Origin: AWTP1-13 sp039808585
Lineage (GTDB): Bacteria; Pseudomonadota; Alphaproteobacteria; Rhizobiales; Hyphomicrobiaceae
Assembly (NCBI GenBank): GCA_039808585.1
Contig: JBDHTJ010000010.1
Span: 1 to 52,934 of the forward strand
Length of the DNA: 52,934 nt
Reading direction: 5' to 3'
Part shown: in pieces, positions 31,286-38,454 of the stretch
How the letters are laid out: every line of letters starts with the position of its first letter
Position numbering within the stretch: position 1 is the first letter of the stretch
Program-made: the position numbers and the translations under genes
Notes under the pieces: model-generated
Seen by the model: the letters and a program-made list of their open reading frames with translations, nothing else
What the model was told of the DNA's origin: nothing
Database searches by the model: none

Positions 31286-31603
31286 TTATGATTTCCAGAG
31301 CGCGCCGAGCACGAACCCGACAGCTGCAGCAACCGCCAGTGTCGCCATCGGTTGGTCACGCATAGACCGGTTGAGAGCCGTCTGCATATTGCCCGCGACT
31401 TCCTGCATGCGTTCGCTGGCTTCGCGGCCCTGGTCCGCCACGCGATGAGCGACATTCTCGACGCTGCTCGCGACCTGGTTGAACTGGTCGGTCGCTTTGT
31501 CGGCCATCTTGTTGAACTGCTCGACGCCCTTTTCCTTGACGTCGTGCAGCGCGCTGTTGGGATCCCGGGAAGTGCCCGTTTGCATATTGCCGGACTGTGC
31601 CAT
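31286..31603 (-). CDS. DUF883/YqjD-like membrane-tethered protein
   Basis: A 105-residue protein: a soluble amphipathic helical part with alternating charge (about residues 20-75) and a C-terminal transmembrane helix MATLAVAAAVGFVLGALWKS. This is the ElaB/YqjD/DUF883 layout; in E. coli such proteins are stress-induced and bind ribosomes. AAGGAG precedes the ATG. It is a clear paralogue of the gene at 40440-40775 (RDQPMATLAVAAAVGF against REQPMATLAMAAIAGF). A TGAAC-type promoter lies at 31638-31662. Confidence 0.85.
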   Translation of the reverse strand: MAQSGNMQTGTSRDPNSALHDVKEKGVEQFNKMADKATDQFNQVASSVENVAHRVADQGREASERMQEVAGNMQTALNRSMRDQPMATLAVAAAVGFVLGALWKS

Positions 31604-31637
31604 TCATAAAACTCCTTAGCTGAAGCTGTCTGCCATC

Positions 31638-31662
31638 AACGCGGTCCATTGGTAATGGTTCA
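31638..31662 (-). promoter_or_regulatory. EcfG-like promoter (TGAAC variant) of the DUF883 gene
   Basis: Minus strand: TGAAC at 31662-31658, a 16-base spacer, CGTT at 31641-31638, about 35 bases before the ATG. The -35 overlaps the stop codon of the AI-2E-type transporter gene. The paralogous gene at 40440 has the same TGAAC variant. Confidence 0.55.
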
Positions 31663-32802
31663 ATCGGGAAGATCGGGTTTCTCCTCGCCGAACGTGTCAC
31701 TCAGAAGAGTTCTGCTCGCCATCAGCAGCGGTACTGCCAGAAACGCGCCGATGGGGCCCCACAGCCATGTGGAGAAAGCGATCGCCAGAAACACGGCGAA
31801 GGGATTGAGTTCGAGGCGGCGGCCCATGATTGTCGGCGTGATGAATTGCCCCTCGATGGTCACCAGTGCGAGGAAAGCGAGCGGCGCCACAGCGGCCTGC
31901 GTCAGCGTCGGGAACGTCAACAGTCCCACCACCGAGAGCGTGCCGATGACAATGGCAGGGCCGATGTAGGGCACGTAATTCAGCACTCCGGCCAGCACGC
32001 CCCATAGCAATGGATTGGGCAGTCCCGAAAACCATGTGATCACCACCGTAGCGATGGCGAGACAGCTGTTCACGATCGTGAACGTGCCGAAATAGACGGA
32101 CATGTTCTCGTCGATCTCAGTCAGCTTTTTCAGCAGCGCCAGGCGCGCGTCGCGATTATGGACGAGCCGCACCACCACATTTCGGAAGCGCTTTTGGTAG
32201 ACGAGATAGAACAGCAGCGCCCCGATGAATAGCATCGCCTGGCTCACCGCCGGAGTTAGCGTCGAGAATATTGTGTCCACGACGGACGTCGTCTGCTGCT
32301 CGACCTTGATCGCGGGCTGGTCCGGGGCTGCGATGACGTTGATGGAGCGTTGCAGATCCTTGAGTATGGACAGGGGCTCGTTCATGCTCTGCAGCTTCGC
32401 CTTGATAAGCGTCCCAAGTTCCGAGGCACGGCCGAGCCAGTAGGTGACAGGCGTTGTCAGCAGGAAAAGCAGGCTCACAAACAGGAGAAGAAGAAGCAAC
32501 GTAACAACGATCGATGCCGCCACCCGAGGCACACCGCGATCCGACAAGAACGATACGAGCGGCAGCACGATCGTTGCGATGGCCCAGGCGAGCAGCACCG
32601 GCACGATCACCGGCTTGGCTACGTACGCGCACCACAGCACCGCGATCACGAAAAGCCCTACGGTGGCGATCTGGCTCAGCCAAAGCAGCGTATATTCCAG
32701 ATTGTCGGTGCCGCCCTTTTCCGCATCCTGCTGCAAAGGTGGCTTGGGCCGTGCCGCTCGTGCATCGGACGTCGCAGCGGTTGGCGGCTGGCTCTGCTGC
32801 AT
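31660..32802 (-). CDS. AI-2E family (PerM-like) transporter
   Basis: A 380-residue membrane protein with about eight helices. The N-terminal pair (residues about 40-90), a third helix VVTLLLLLLFVSLLFLLTTP, a large periplasm-facing loop, and the conserved C-terminal block GVLAGVLNYVPYIGPAIVIG, ALVTIEGQFITPTIMGRRLE, NPFAVFLAIAFSTWLWGPIG mark the AI-2E transporter/PerM family. Substrates vary and cannot be inferred. The ATG at 32802 is fixed by GGAGG five bases upstream. A consensus EcfG promoter lies at 32854-32879, so it is a stress gene. Confidence 0.92.
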   Translation of the reverse strand: MQQSQPPTAATSDARAARPKPPLQQDAEKGGTDNLEYTLLWLSQIATVGLFVIAVLWCAYVAKPVIVPVLLAWAIATIVLPLVSFLSDRGVPRVAASIVVTLLLLLLFVSLLFLLTTPVTYWLGRASELGTLIKAKLQSMNEPLSILKDLQRSINVIAAPDQPAIKVEQQTTSVVDTIFSTLTPAVSQAMLFIGALLFYLVYQKRFRNVVVRLVHNRDARLALLKKLTEIDENMSVYFGTFTIVNSCLAIATVVITWFSGLPNPLLWGVLAGVLNYVPYIGPAIVIGTLSVVGLLTFPTLTQAAVAPLAFLALVTIEGQFITPTIMGRRLELNPFAVFLAIAFSTWLWGPIGAFLAVPLLMASRTLLSDTFGEEKPDLPD

Positions 32803-32853
32803 CTTCGCCTCCAAGTGCTGCTCGTCCTCACGACAAGCTTTGCTGCGCGGGTC

Positions 32854-32879
32854 AACGTCGCGCTGCGAAGGCAAGTTCC
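32854..32879 (-). promoter_or_regulatory. EcfG-type promoter of the AI-2E-type gene
   Basis: Minus strand: GGAAC at 32879-32875, a 17-base spacer, CGTT at 32857-32854. The leader to the ATG at 32802 is about 45 bases. Confidence 0.77.
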
Positions 32880-32998
32880 TGAAGCATCACTTACGAGAAC
32901 GTCGCTCGAAGACTTTTGTGAAGGAGACAGGGCAGTCGAGATCGAATTGAGAATCTAAGAAGCAACGCAATAAAAGAATAGCATTGCGCTTCTCGTCG

Positions 32999-33026
32999 TT
33001 GACCGCGGCGCTCTCCTGTCTAGGAT
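32999..33026 (+). promoter_or_regulatory. sigma-70-type promoter of the matrixin gene
   Basis: TTGACC at 32999-33004, a 16-base spacer, TAGGAT at 33021-33026, about 37 bases before the TTG start at 33070. It is unlike the EcfG sites around it. Confidence 0.5.
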
Positions 33027-33069
33027 CGCGTGAGACGGTGGATCGTTCCAATCGAAGAGGGATGGGGAT

Positions 33070-33867
33070 TTGAAGAGTCGTCGCGCGGCCCTGGGGGGCT
33101 TTTGCTTTTTTGCGCTCGCAGTTGCAGCCATGCCCGCGCTTTCGCAGGACGCGTTATCGCGGTTCCGCGGCAGCGACGGGTTCAAGCTCCTTAGGCTTGA
33201 CGGCAACTTTGTCCGCTGGGACAAGCCCAACGATGCTGGAGACCTCATACTAACGTATCGAGTGCTCGATGAGTTCCAGGCTTTCGAAGGCGCGCGCAAC
33301 TGCCGTCGCATGACGGGCCTCAAGGATCTCGAATCCCGCTCGCATCTTGCCCACGCTCAGTTCCAGAAGGAGCTGCAGGCCGCGTTCAAGATGTGGGAGC
33401 AGGCGGCCGACCTGCGGTTCCGCGAGGCCGAAGCGGGTGAGAATCCAAATATCGTCATTGGTGCGCAATCAGATCCTGAAGGATGGGCATTCGCCGACGT
33501 GTTCTACAATGCCGCCGCGCTTCAGGAGATCAAGCCGATCACGCGCGCCCTCGTCTGTCTCAATCCGCAGAAGCACTGGAAGGTAGGCTTCAACGGTGAC
33601 CTCAAGGTCTATGATCTTCGCTACACGCTCGCGCACGAAATCGGCCACGCGATCGGCCTGGATCATCCCAATGGCGCCGGGCAGATCATGGGCTATCGCT
33701 ACGAGGAAAGCTTTCGTGAGCTGCAGGAAGGCGACTTGAGCGGTGTCGCGGCAATTTACGGCGCACCGCGCGGTCATGACGTAGTGGTCACATCCTCCAT
33801 TCCGCCCAAGCCTGCCGGTAGTGCCGTCGGAGACGAAATGACGTCGCGCGCCCTCAACCCGAAGTGA
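33070..33867 (+). CDS. secreted matrixin-type zinc metalloprotease (M10)
   Basis: A 265-residue exported protease. A signal peptide (GFCFFALAVAAMPALSQ) is followed by a pro-region-like stretch and a metzincin catalytic domain. The zinc site is YTLAHEIGHAIGLDHPN (HExxHxxGxxH, near residue 190) with the Met-turn IMGYRYEE shortly after. Start: TTG at 33070 behind GAGGGATGGGGA; a nearer ATG is out of frame. Matrixins cleave proteins outside the cytoplasm; the target here is unknown. A sigma-70-like promoter and no EcfG motif lie upstream. It converges on phyR with a shared hairpin between them. Confidence 0.9.
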   Translation: MKSRRAALGGFCFFALAVAAMPALSQDALSRFRGSDGFKLLRLDGNFVRWDKPNDAGDLILTYRVLDEFQAFEGARNCRRMTGLKDLESRSHLAHAQFQKELQAAFKMWEQAADLRFREAEAGENPNIVIGAQSDPEGWAFADVFYNAAALQEIKPITRALVCLNPQKHWKVGFNGDLKVYDLRYTLAHEIGHAIGLDHPNGAGQIMGYRYEESFRELQEGDLSGVAAIYGAPRGHDVVVTSSIPPKPAGSAVGDEMTSRALNPK

Positions 33868-33918
33868 CCGCAGGCCAAGCTCTGGCCGGTATCTTTGGAT
33901 TGCGAAGTCGATTGAAGA

Positions 33919-33940
33919 AACGGCGCCGCATGGCGCCGTT
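33919..33940. terminator. hairpin between the matrixin gene and phyR
   Basis: A 9-bp perfect stem, AACGGCGCC (33919-33927) with GGCGCCGTT (33932-33940), and a 4-base loop, lying between two convergent stops. No long U-run. Confidence 0.6.
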
Positions 33941-33957
33941 CCCGTATTCTCGGTCGA

Positions 33958-34776
33958 TCAGCTGCTCGGGGTCGCCATTCGCGGCGTCGCCGGCCGCCCC
34001 CGGATATCGAAGAACAGGGCCTGGCTGATCACCGCACGCACATTGTCGTGATGGAAAGGCTTCGTGATCAGGAACGTCGGCTCGGGCCGGGTGCCGGTGA
34101 GGAGCCTCTGCGGATAGGCTGTAACAAAGATCACGGGCACTGAGAAGCTGCGCAAGATCTCGTTCACGGCATCAAGGCCGGAGCTGCCATCTGCAAGATG
34201 GATATCCGCAAGCACCAGCCCGGGCTTCGCCTGGAAAATCGCGTCCACCGCCTGACGCTCCGTTCGGGCAATCTTCACCACCCTGTGGCCAAGATCGGTG
34301 ACAAGCCGTTCCAGATCGAGCGCGATGAGCGGCTCGTCCTCAATGATGACCACGTCCGTTGCCATCTGCTTGGCGATCTCGCGGCCGGCCTCGTCGATGT
34401 ACTGCTGGACCTCGGCCTCGCTGACGTCGAGCACCTGGGCGGCCTGCTGTGGCGTGAATTCTTCCACGGCTACAAGCAGAAACGCCTGCCGCGCACGCGG
34501 CGCCAGCGATTCCAGGTTGCGTTTGACGGCGTCGATCCCCGGATGCCCCTCCTCCGCCGAGTGGTTGTTGAGTTCGACCGAGTTCAAGATCTTCAGGAAC
34601 GCCCGGTAGAGCGAGACCCGCGGCGGAAGATCCTCGGAGTAGACACTAGGGTCCGCGAGCAGCGCCTCGAGCGTCGAGACGACATAGGCATCTCCGCTCG
34701 ACTGGCTTCCCGTGACGGCGCGCGCAAAGCGACGCAGATAAGGCAAATGCGGCGCGACCCGCTCAGAAACTGACAT
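33958..34776 (-). CDS. phyR: PhyR, anti-anti-sigma response regulator
   Basis: A 272-residue regulator with the diagnostic PhyR fusion. Residues about 1-135 are an ECF-sigma-like domain (SERVAPHLPYLRRFARAVTG, AFLLVAVEEFTPQQAAQVLD) and about 140-260 a receiver (DVVIIEDEPLIALDLERLV, phospho-acceptor D191 in LVLADIHLADG, VIFVTAYPQ, LITKPF). On stress, phosphorylated PhyR exposes the sigma-like domain, binds NepR and frees EcfG. It diverges from nepR-ecfG across 143 bases with an EcfG promoter in each direction, giving positive feedback. No PhyK-type histidine kinase gene is in the window, which is unusual for the locus. Confidence 0.97.
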   Translation of the reverse strand: MSVSERVAPHLPYLRRFARAVTGSQSSGDAYVVSTLEALLADPSVYSEDLPPRVSLYRAFLKILNSVELNNHSAEEGHPGIDAVKRNLESLAPRARQAFLLVAVEEFTPQQAAQVLDVSEAEVQQYIDEAGREIAKQMATDVVIIEDEPLIALDLERLVTDLGHRVVKIARTERQAVDAIFQAKPGLVLADIHLADGSSGLDAVNEILRSFSVPVIFVTAYPQRLLTGTRPEPTFLITKPFHHDNVRAVISQALFFDIRGRPATPRMATPSS

Positions 34777-34819
34777 GTTTTCCCTCCAGGCTTATTGGCC
34801 ATGCTGCCAGCCCAACAGC

Positions 34820-34844
34820 AACGCCGTATTGGGAACTCCGTTCC
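34820..34844 (-). promoter_or_regulatory. EcfG-type promoter of phyR
   Basis: Minus strand: GGAAC at 34844-34840, a 16-base spacer, CGTT at 34823-34820, about 38 bases before the phyR ATG. Confidence 0.82.
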
Positions 34845-34851
34845 ATGGTAG

Positions 34852-34876
34852 GGAACCAAACACGGCCTGCATAGTT
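34852..34876 (+). promoter_or_regulatory. EcfG-type promoter (AGTT variant) of nepR-ecfG
   Basis: GGAAC at 34852-34856, a 16-base spacer, AGTT at 34873-34876, about 37 bases before the nepR ATG. Autoregulation of this operon by EcfG is known in relatives. Confidence 0.75.
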
Positions 34877-34919
34877 TACAGGCCTGACTGCGGGGCGAGG
34901 GCACGGGGAGGGGAAACCC

Positions 34920-35252
34920 ATGACGCTGAAAAACGAGAGGGGAGCAGGAATGAACCATCCTGACGCGCCGCCAAAGACGGATGATGCGCGACGGGAGCCA
35001 AGCCTGCGCATTGTCCATTCGGCCGACAAGCCGATCAAAGCCACTTCCAGTCCCCGGCCAGCCTGGGCCGCAAATTATACAAGACCATCCCCCGTGCCAG
35101 AAAAACGCGAAGCCATGCTCGACCGGGCGCTGCAAGCGCGCATAGGCGGCATGCTGCGCGATGTCTTTTCAGATCTTGCCGACGCCCCCGTTCCCGATCG
35201 CTTCGTCAAGTTGTTGGAAGCGCTCGAAGAAAAGGAGACGCCCAGTGAGTAA
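34920..35252 (+). CDS. nepR: NepR anti-sigma factor (first copy)
   Basis: A 110-residue protein. The C-terminal 45 residues are the NepR core: helix 1 ARIGGMLRDVFSDLADAP, then VPDRFVKLLEALEEKE. NepR sequesters EcfG until PhyR-P competes for it. The N-terminal 60 residues are disordered and Pro-rich, longer than usual. Two starts are possible: the ATG at 34920 behind GGGGAGGGG, or the ATG at 34950 behind GAGGGGAG. The stop TAA overlaps the start of ecfG by eight bases. The core differs from the EPVP consensus (it has APVP), which may change affinity; compare the second copy at 35846. Confidence 0.9.
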   Translation: MTLKNERGAGMNHPDAPPKTDDARREPSLRIVHSADKPIKATSSPRPAWAANYTRPSPVPEKREAMLDRALQARIGGMLRDVFSDLADAPVPDRFVKLLEALEEKETPSE

Positions 35253-35811
35253 CGAGCCTCTGCCCGTCAAGCAGGCCATGCTGCGTCTGATACCGAACCT
35301 TCGCGCCTTTGCCGTCTCTCTGTGCGGCGACATCGAGCGTGCTGACGATCTCGTGCAGGAAACGCTGCTGAAGGCCTGGGACCACCTCAGCAGTTTCCAG
35401 GAGGGTACCAACCTGCGCGCCTGGATGTTCACCATCCTCCGCAACACCTACTTTTCCGATTGTCGCCGCCGCCGCCGCGAAGTGGAAGACGACGGAAGCA
35501 AGGCGGCTGATCTGGCCGTGCATCCCGGGCAGGAGGGCTACCTTGATATGCAGGATTTCCGCCGTGCCCTTAACGGCCTGCCGCCGGATCAGCGCGAGGC
35601 GTTGATCCTCGTCGGCGCGGCGGGATTCTCATATGAGGAAGCTGCCAAGATCTCCAACTGCGCCGTAGGCACGATCAAGAGCCGCGTCAACAGGGCGCGG
35701 GCCAAGCTCACCGAAACGCTCGATGTCACCGCGTCCAGCGATTTCGGTCCCGACGCAGCTACCGAAGCCATCGTCGCGCGTGCGGGCGGGGGAGGCATGC
35801 GCCAATCCTGA
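35245..35811 (+). CDS. ecfG: EcfG general stress sigma factor
   Basis: A 188-residue ECF sigma factor. Region 2 (about residues 25-75) has DLVQETLLKAWDHLSSFQEG, NLRAWMFTILRNTYFSD and an Arg-rich run. Region 4 (about 105-155) has LPPDQREALILVGAAGFSYE then ISNCAVGTIKSRVNRARAKL. This is the EcfG group, which reads GGAAC/CGTT promoters. Start: GTG at 35245 inside the nepR end, with AAGGAG seven bases upstream, implying translational coupling to its anti-sigma factor. At least a dozen exact matches to its promoter consensus lie within 40 kb of this gene. Confidence 0.96.
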   Translation: MSNEPLPVKQAMLRLIPNLRAFAVSLCGDIERADDLVQETLLKAWDHLSSFQEGTNLRAWMFTILRNTYFSDCRRRRREVEDDGSKAADLAVHPGQEGYLDMQDFRRALNGLPPDQREALILVGAAGFSYEEAAKISNCAVGTIKSRVNRARAKLTETLDVTASSDFGPDAATEAIVARAGGGGMRQS

Positions 35812-35845
35812 TGATGGGACCAAGGACAGCGCGGAGACAGCGGCG

Positions 35846-36055
35846 ATGCGTCAGCGGGGCGAGGAGCGGGGGAAAAGCGTGTCACCGGCAACAGGACGAC
35901 CAGCACCATCGCCTGCCGCGTCCGGCTCTGGCGGTAAGAACATCCACTCCCATATCGGGTCGCGGCTGCGCCGCATGTTCGATGAAGTTGTCGAGGAGCC
36001 CATCCCTGACAAGTTCAAGGCTCTCTTGGAGTCTCTCGAGAACAGGAAGCCATGA
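35846..36055 (+). CDS. second NepR-like anti-sigma factor
   Basis: A 69-residue protein whose C-terminal half is a clear NepR core: HIGSRLRRMFDEVVEEPIPD then KFKALLESLENRKP. It fits the family consensus (EPIPD) better than the copy upstream of ecfG. The N-terminal 35 residues are disordered, Gly/Pro/Ser-rich. The ATG at 35846 has a GGAG ten bases upstream; a GTG at 35879 is another option. It lies 34 bases after ecfG on the same strand and is probably in its operon. A second NepR next to ecfG is unusual and could set a different threshold or bind another sigma factor. Confidence 0.85.
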   Translation: MRQRGEERGKSVSPATGRPAPSPAASGSGGKNIHSHIGSRLRRMFDEVVEEPIPDKFKALLESLENRKP

Positions 36056-36159
36056 CGCATCGCGAGACAAAGGCGCCCCGACGAAAAGCGGCCAGCGGTG
36101 GGATGCCGCCGGCCCTGCTCTTGTGCGAGATGTGACCGCCTTTCCAGCTCCAGGTCGGG

Positions 36160-36507
36160 TCAGGACGTTCCAGACCCGCCCTTATCGTCACTGGCCTGTT
36201 CTGTTTCAGACGAGCCACTGACCTGCGCGGACTTGCCGCCATTATGCCTGCTCTGGGCAGATCTTCCGCCTTTCCGACCAGCTTCCGCAGCAAGCTCGCG
36301 GTTCTGCGAGAAGCTGCGATCCTGCGCCGCAACCGACTGACCGCCTTTACGGCCTGCCTCTGCAGCAAGTTGTCGGTTCTGTGCGAAGCTCCGCTTGTCG
36401 CGAGGAACGTTGGCACCACCCTTGCGGGCAATCTCTCGTTGCTTCGCCTGGTCCATCGCCGCGAATCCACGGCGCACGTTGGTCGTTCCCTTCAGCTCAG
36501 CCGCCAT
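36160..36507 (-). CDS. KGG-repeat stress-induced protein (YciG/con-10 type)
   Basis: A 115-residue hydrophilic, disordered protein. It holds three to four copies of the stress-induced KGG motif: AKQREIARKGGANVPRDKRS, QNRQLAAEAGRKGGQSVA, QNRELAAEAGRKGGRSAQ and a degenerate HNGGKSA. Such proteins are among the most strongly induced genes in general stress, spore and desiccation responses, and may protect macromolecules. GGAGAGGG precedes the ATG. A GGTT-type EcfG promoter lies at 36541-36566. It converges on the second nepR-like gene. Confidence 0.92.
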   Translation of the reverse strand: MAAELKGTTNVRRGFAAMDQAKQREIARKGGANVPRDKRSFAQNRQLAAEAGRKGGQSVAAQDRSFSQNRELAAEAGRKGGRSAQSRHNGGKSAQVSGSSETEQASDDKGGSGTS

Positions 36508-36540
36508 GAGCCCTCTCCTTTCTAGCTTCAGTTACAGCTA

Positions 36541-36566
36541 AACCTGGAGAGGGGGGCGGAGGTTCC
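36541..36566 (-). promoter_or_regulatory. EcfG-type promoter (GGTT variant) of the KGG gene
   Basis: Minus strand: GGAAC at 36566-36562, a 17-base spacer, GGTT at 36544-36541, about 35 bases before the ATG at 36507. Confidence 0.6.
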
Positions 36567-36791
36567 AACGTGGACGGATTTTTGCTTGGACAATGGCGTA
36601 CGCTAAGGCTTCTGTCGCAGCACGGGCCGCAAGTGCGAGACAAGAACGTAGTCGAACATAATCAATTCGGCGCAAAAAACATTCTATCCGATAGATGATA
36701 GAGGAGTATTGTTTCAGACATAGTATGCAGTATGCAAATCGTCAGCCTGGCTGTAAGTGTTTGTCAAAATATTGCTGCGGAATGTCCGTGC

Positions 36792-37502
36792 ATGAGAAAG
36801 ACGAATGCGCGCGGGATTGGCGCGAACGGCATCCTTTCGCGCCTCGGCAAGGCCGATTTGGCGCTCTTGCAGCCCCATCTGCAGCCCATGGAACTGCCTG
36901 TACGGACGTTTCTGGAGCAGCGCAATCGCAAGATCGAAAACGTTTATTTCATTGAATCCGGCTTCGCATCTGTGGTGGCAGAGGCGGCCACCAAGTCCTC
37001 ACTGGAACTGGGAATGATCGGAAGGGAGGGCATGACCGGCCGTTCCGTCGTTCTGGGCGTGGAGGAAAAGGCCCCAAACAACATCTACATGCAGGCCTCT
37101 GGCTCGGGCTTCGCCGTGAAAGCGAACGTGTTGCAAACGCTTTTCAACCAGAGCCCCACGCTGCATCGCAGCTGCCTGGGGTTCACTCACGAGTTCATGC
37201 TGCAACTCGAAAATGCGGTGATAGCGAACGCAGCGGCCCGCATCGACGAGCGGCTTGCACGCTGGCTGCTGATGGCCAGTGATCGCGTGGGCCCCGACCT
37301 CCGGATGACGCATGCCTGTCTCTCGCAGATGCTGGGCGTGTACCGGCCGGGCGTGACCACCGCACTACAGGGCCTCGAGGCAGCCTCACTGATCGAGACC
37401 GCCCGCGGTGTCATCAGCATCGTCAATCGCCCAGGCCTCATTCGGCGGGCCAACGGCGCCTACGCAGGCCCTTCACCCGGAATTGCAAACGGCAGGCCCT
37501 GA
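36792..37502 (+). CDS. Crp/Fnr family transcription regulator
   Basis: About 236 residues. The N-terminal cyclic-nucleotide-binding-like barrel (about residues 15-130: LQPMELPVRTFLEQRNRKIE, VYFIESGFASVVAE, LGMIGREGMTGRSVVLG) is followed by a dimer helix and a C-terminal helix-turn-helix (MTHACLSQMLGVYRPGVTTA, ALQGLEAASLIETARGVI). No Cys cluster of the Fnr type is seen in the barrel. Start uncertain: the ATG at 36792 fits the domain start; an in-frame ATG at 36732 has a weak ribosome-binding site. It lies directly upstream of the formate dehydrogenase genes and may regulate them, which is inference. Confidence 0.88.
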   Translation: MRKTNARGIGANGILSRLGKADLALLQPHLQPMELPVRTFLEQRNRKIENVYFIESGFASVVAEAATKSSLELGMIGREGMTGRSVVLGVEEKAPNNIYMQASGSGFAVKANVLQTLFNQSPTLHRSCLGFTHEFMLQLENAVIANAAARIDERLARWLLMASDRVGPDLRMTHACLSQMLGVYRPGVTTALQGLEAASLIETARGVISIVNRPGLIRRANGAYAGPSPGIANGRP

Positions 37503-37528
37503 GGAACATCCGCAGCCAATGCAACGTT
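37503..37528 (+). promoter_or_regulatory. EcfG-type promoter of the formate dehydrogenase operon
   Basis: GGAAC at 37503-37507, a 17-base spacer, CGTT at 37525-37528. It starts just after the Crp/Fnr stop codon and lies 29 bases before the first ATG of the operon. Confidence 0.7.
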
Positions 37529-37556
37529 GCTTCTCTCACTCGGCCGGAGAGAAGGC

Positions 37557-37775
37557 ATGTCGACGCCCACCAAGCAAGAACACGTTGCAGACAACAGGCT
37601 CGATGAGGGGCGGCGCCTGCTCATTTTGGGTCTCGCATCGGCATTGCCTGTGGGGGTGGCGGCACGCCTCGCGAGCGAGAGCCTGGCCTCAGGCGTGGAA
37701 GCGGAGGTGATCGCTCCCGCCAGCTACCGGGAAACCGAGCACGTCCGCAAATTCTACGAACTCAGTCGCTTCTAG
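37557..37775 (+). CDS. formate dehydrogenase-associated TAT-target protein
   Basis: A 72-residue protein. RRLLILGLASALPVGVAARL resembles a twin-arginine signal (here RR-LLIL), and the C-terminus YRETEHVRKFYELSRF is the conserved ETEHV-KYYE motif of the small protein found beside membrane-bound formate dehydrogenases. It is thought to help export or assembly of the complex. GGAG lies seven bases before the ATG. Normally the large catalytic subunit gene comes next; here the beta subunit follows after only 60 bases. Confidence 0.85.
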   Translation: MSTPTKQEHVADNRLDEGRRLLILGLASALPVGVAARLASESLASGVEAEVIAPASYRETEHVRKFYELSRF

Positions 37776-37835
37776 CTGGGAATGCCCCATGCAAGGCGTA
37801 CAGAGACGCGCGCACATCTGGAACCGGAGCAAGCC

Positions 37836-38435
37836 ATGGCCCGGATGAAGTTCCTGTGTGATGCCGAACGCTGCATCGAGTGCAACGCTTGCACCACCGC
37901 CTGCAAGAACGAACATGAGGTTCCCTGGGGCATGAACCGCCGCAGGCTCGTCACCATCGGCGACGGCGAGCCTGGCGAGAAGTCGATCTCCGTTGCCTGC
38001 ATGCATTGCACCGATGCGCCCTGCATTGCCGTATGCCCGGTGAGTTGCATCTATCAGACCGAGATCGGCATCGTTCTGCACGACAAGGATATCTGCATCG
38101 GCTGCGGCTATTGCTTCTACGCCTGCCCATTTGGAGCGCCGCAGTATCCGCAAGCGACGAACTTCGGCACGCGCGGCAAGATGGACAAGTGCACCTTTTG
38201 CGCCGGCGGTCCCGAGGCGGATCGCTCGCACGAGGAGTTCGTCAAGTACGGACGCAACCGCATCGCCGAAGGCAAGCTGCCCCTGTGCGCCGAGATGTGT
38301 TCGACCCGGGCGCTCCTGGCCGGCGACGGCGAAGTCATCTCCCAGATCTACCGCGAGCGCACCACTCGACGCGGTTTCGGCACCGGCGCCTGGGGCTGGA
38401 CCACGGCCTATTACGCATCACAGCGCGGTAGCTGA
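37836..38435 (+). CDS. formate dehydrogenase iron-sulfur (beta) subunit
   Basis: A 199-residue electron-transfer protein with four Cys clusters typical of 4 x [4Fe-4S]: CIECNACTTACKNEHEVPWG near residue 12, CMHCTDAPCIAVCPV near 56, CIGCGYCFYACPFGAPQYP near 88, and CTFC with the later CAEMC. It passes electrons from the molybdenum/tungsten subunit to the cytochrome b subunit. The form is the FDH3/FdnH-like short beta subunit. GGAG lies seven bases before the ATG. No alpha subunit gene precedes it, so the partner must be encoded elsewhere or has been lost. Confidence 0.93.
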   Translation: MARMKFLCDAERCIECNACTTACKNEHEVPWGMNRRRLVTIGDGEPGEKSISVACMHCTDAPCIAVCPVSCIYQTEIGIVLHDKDICIGCGYCFYACPFGAPQYPQATNFGTRGKMDKCTFCAGGPEADRSHEEFVKYGRNRIAEGKLPLCAEMCSTRALLAGDGEVISQIYRERTTRRGFGTGAWGWTTAYYASQRGS

Positions 38436-38454
38436 GCCGCAAGGAGTTCTGGCC

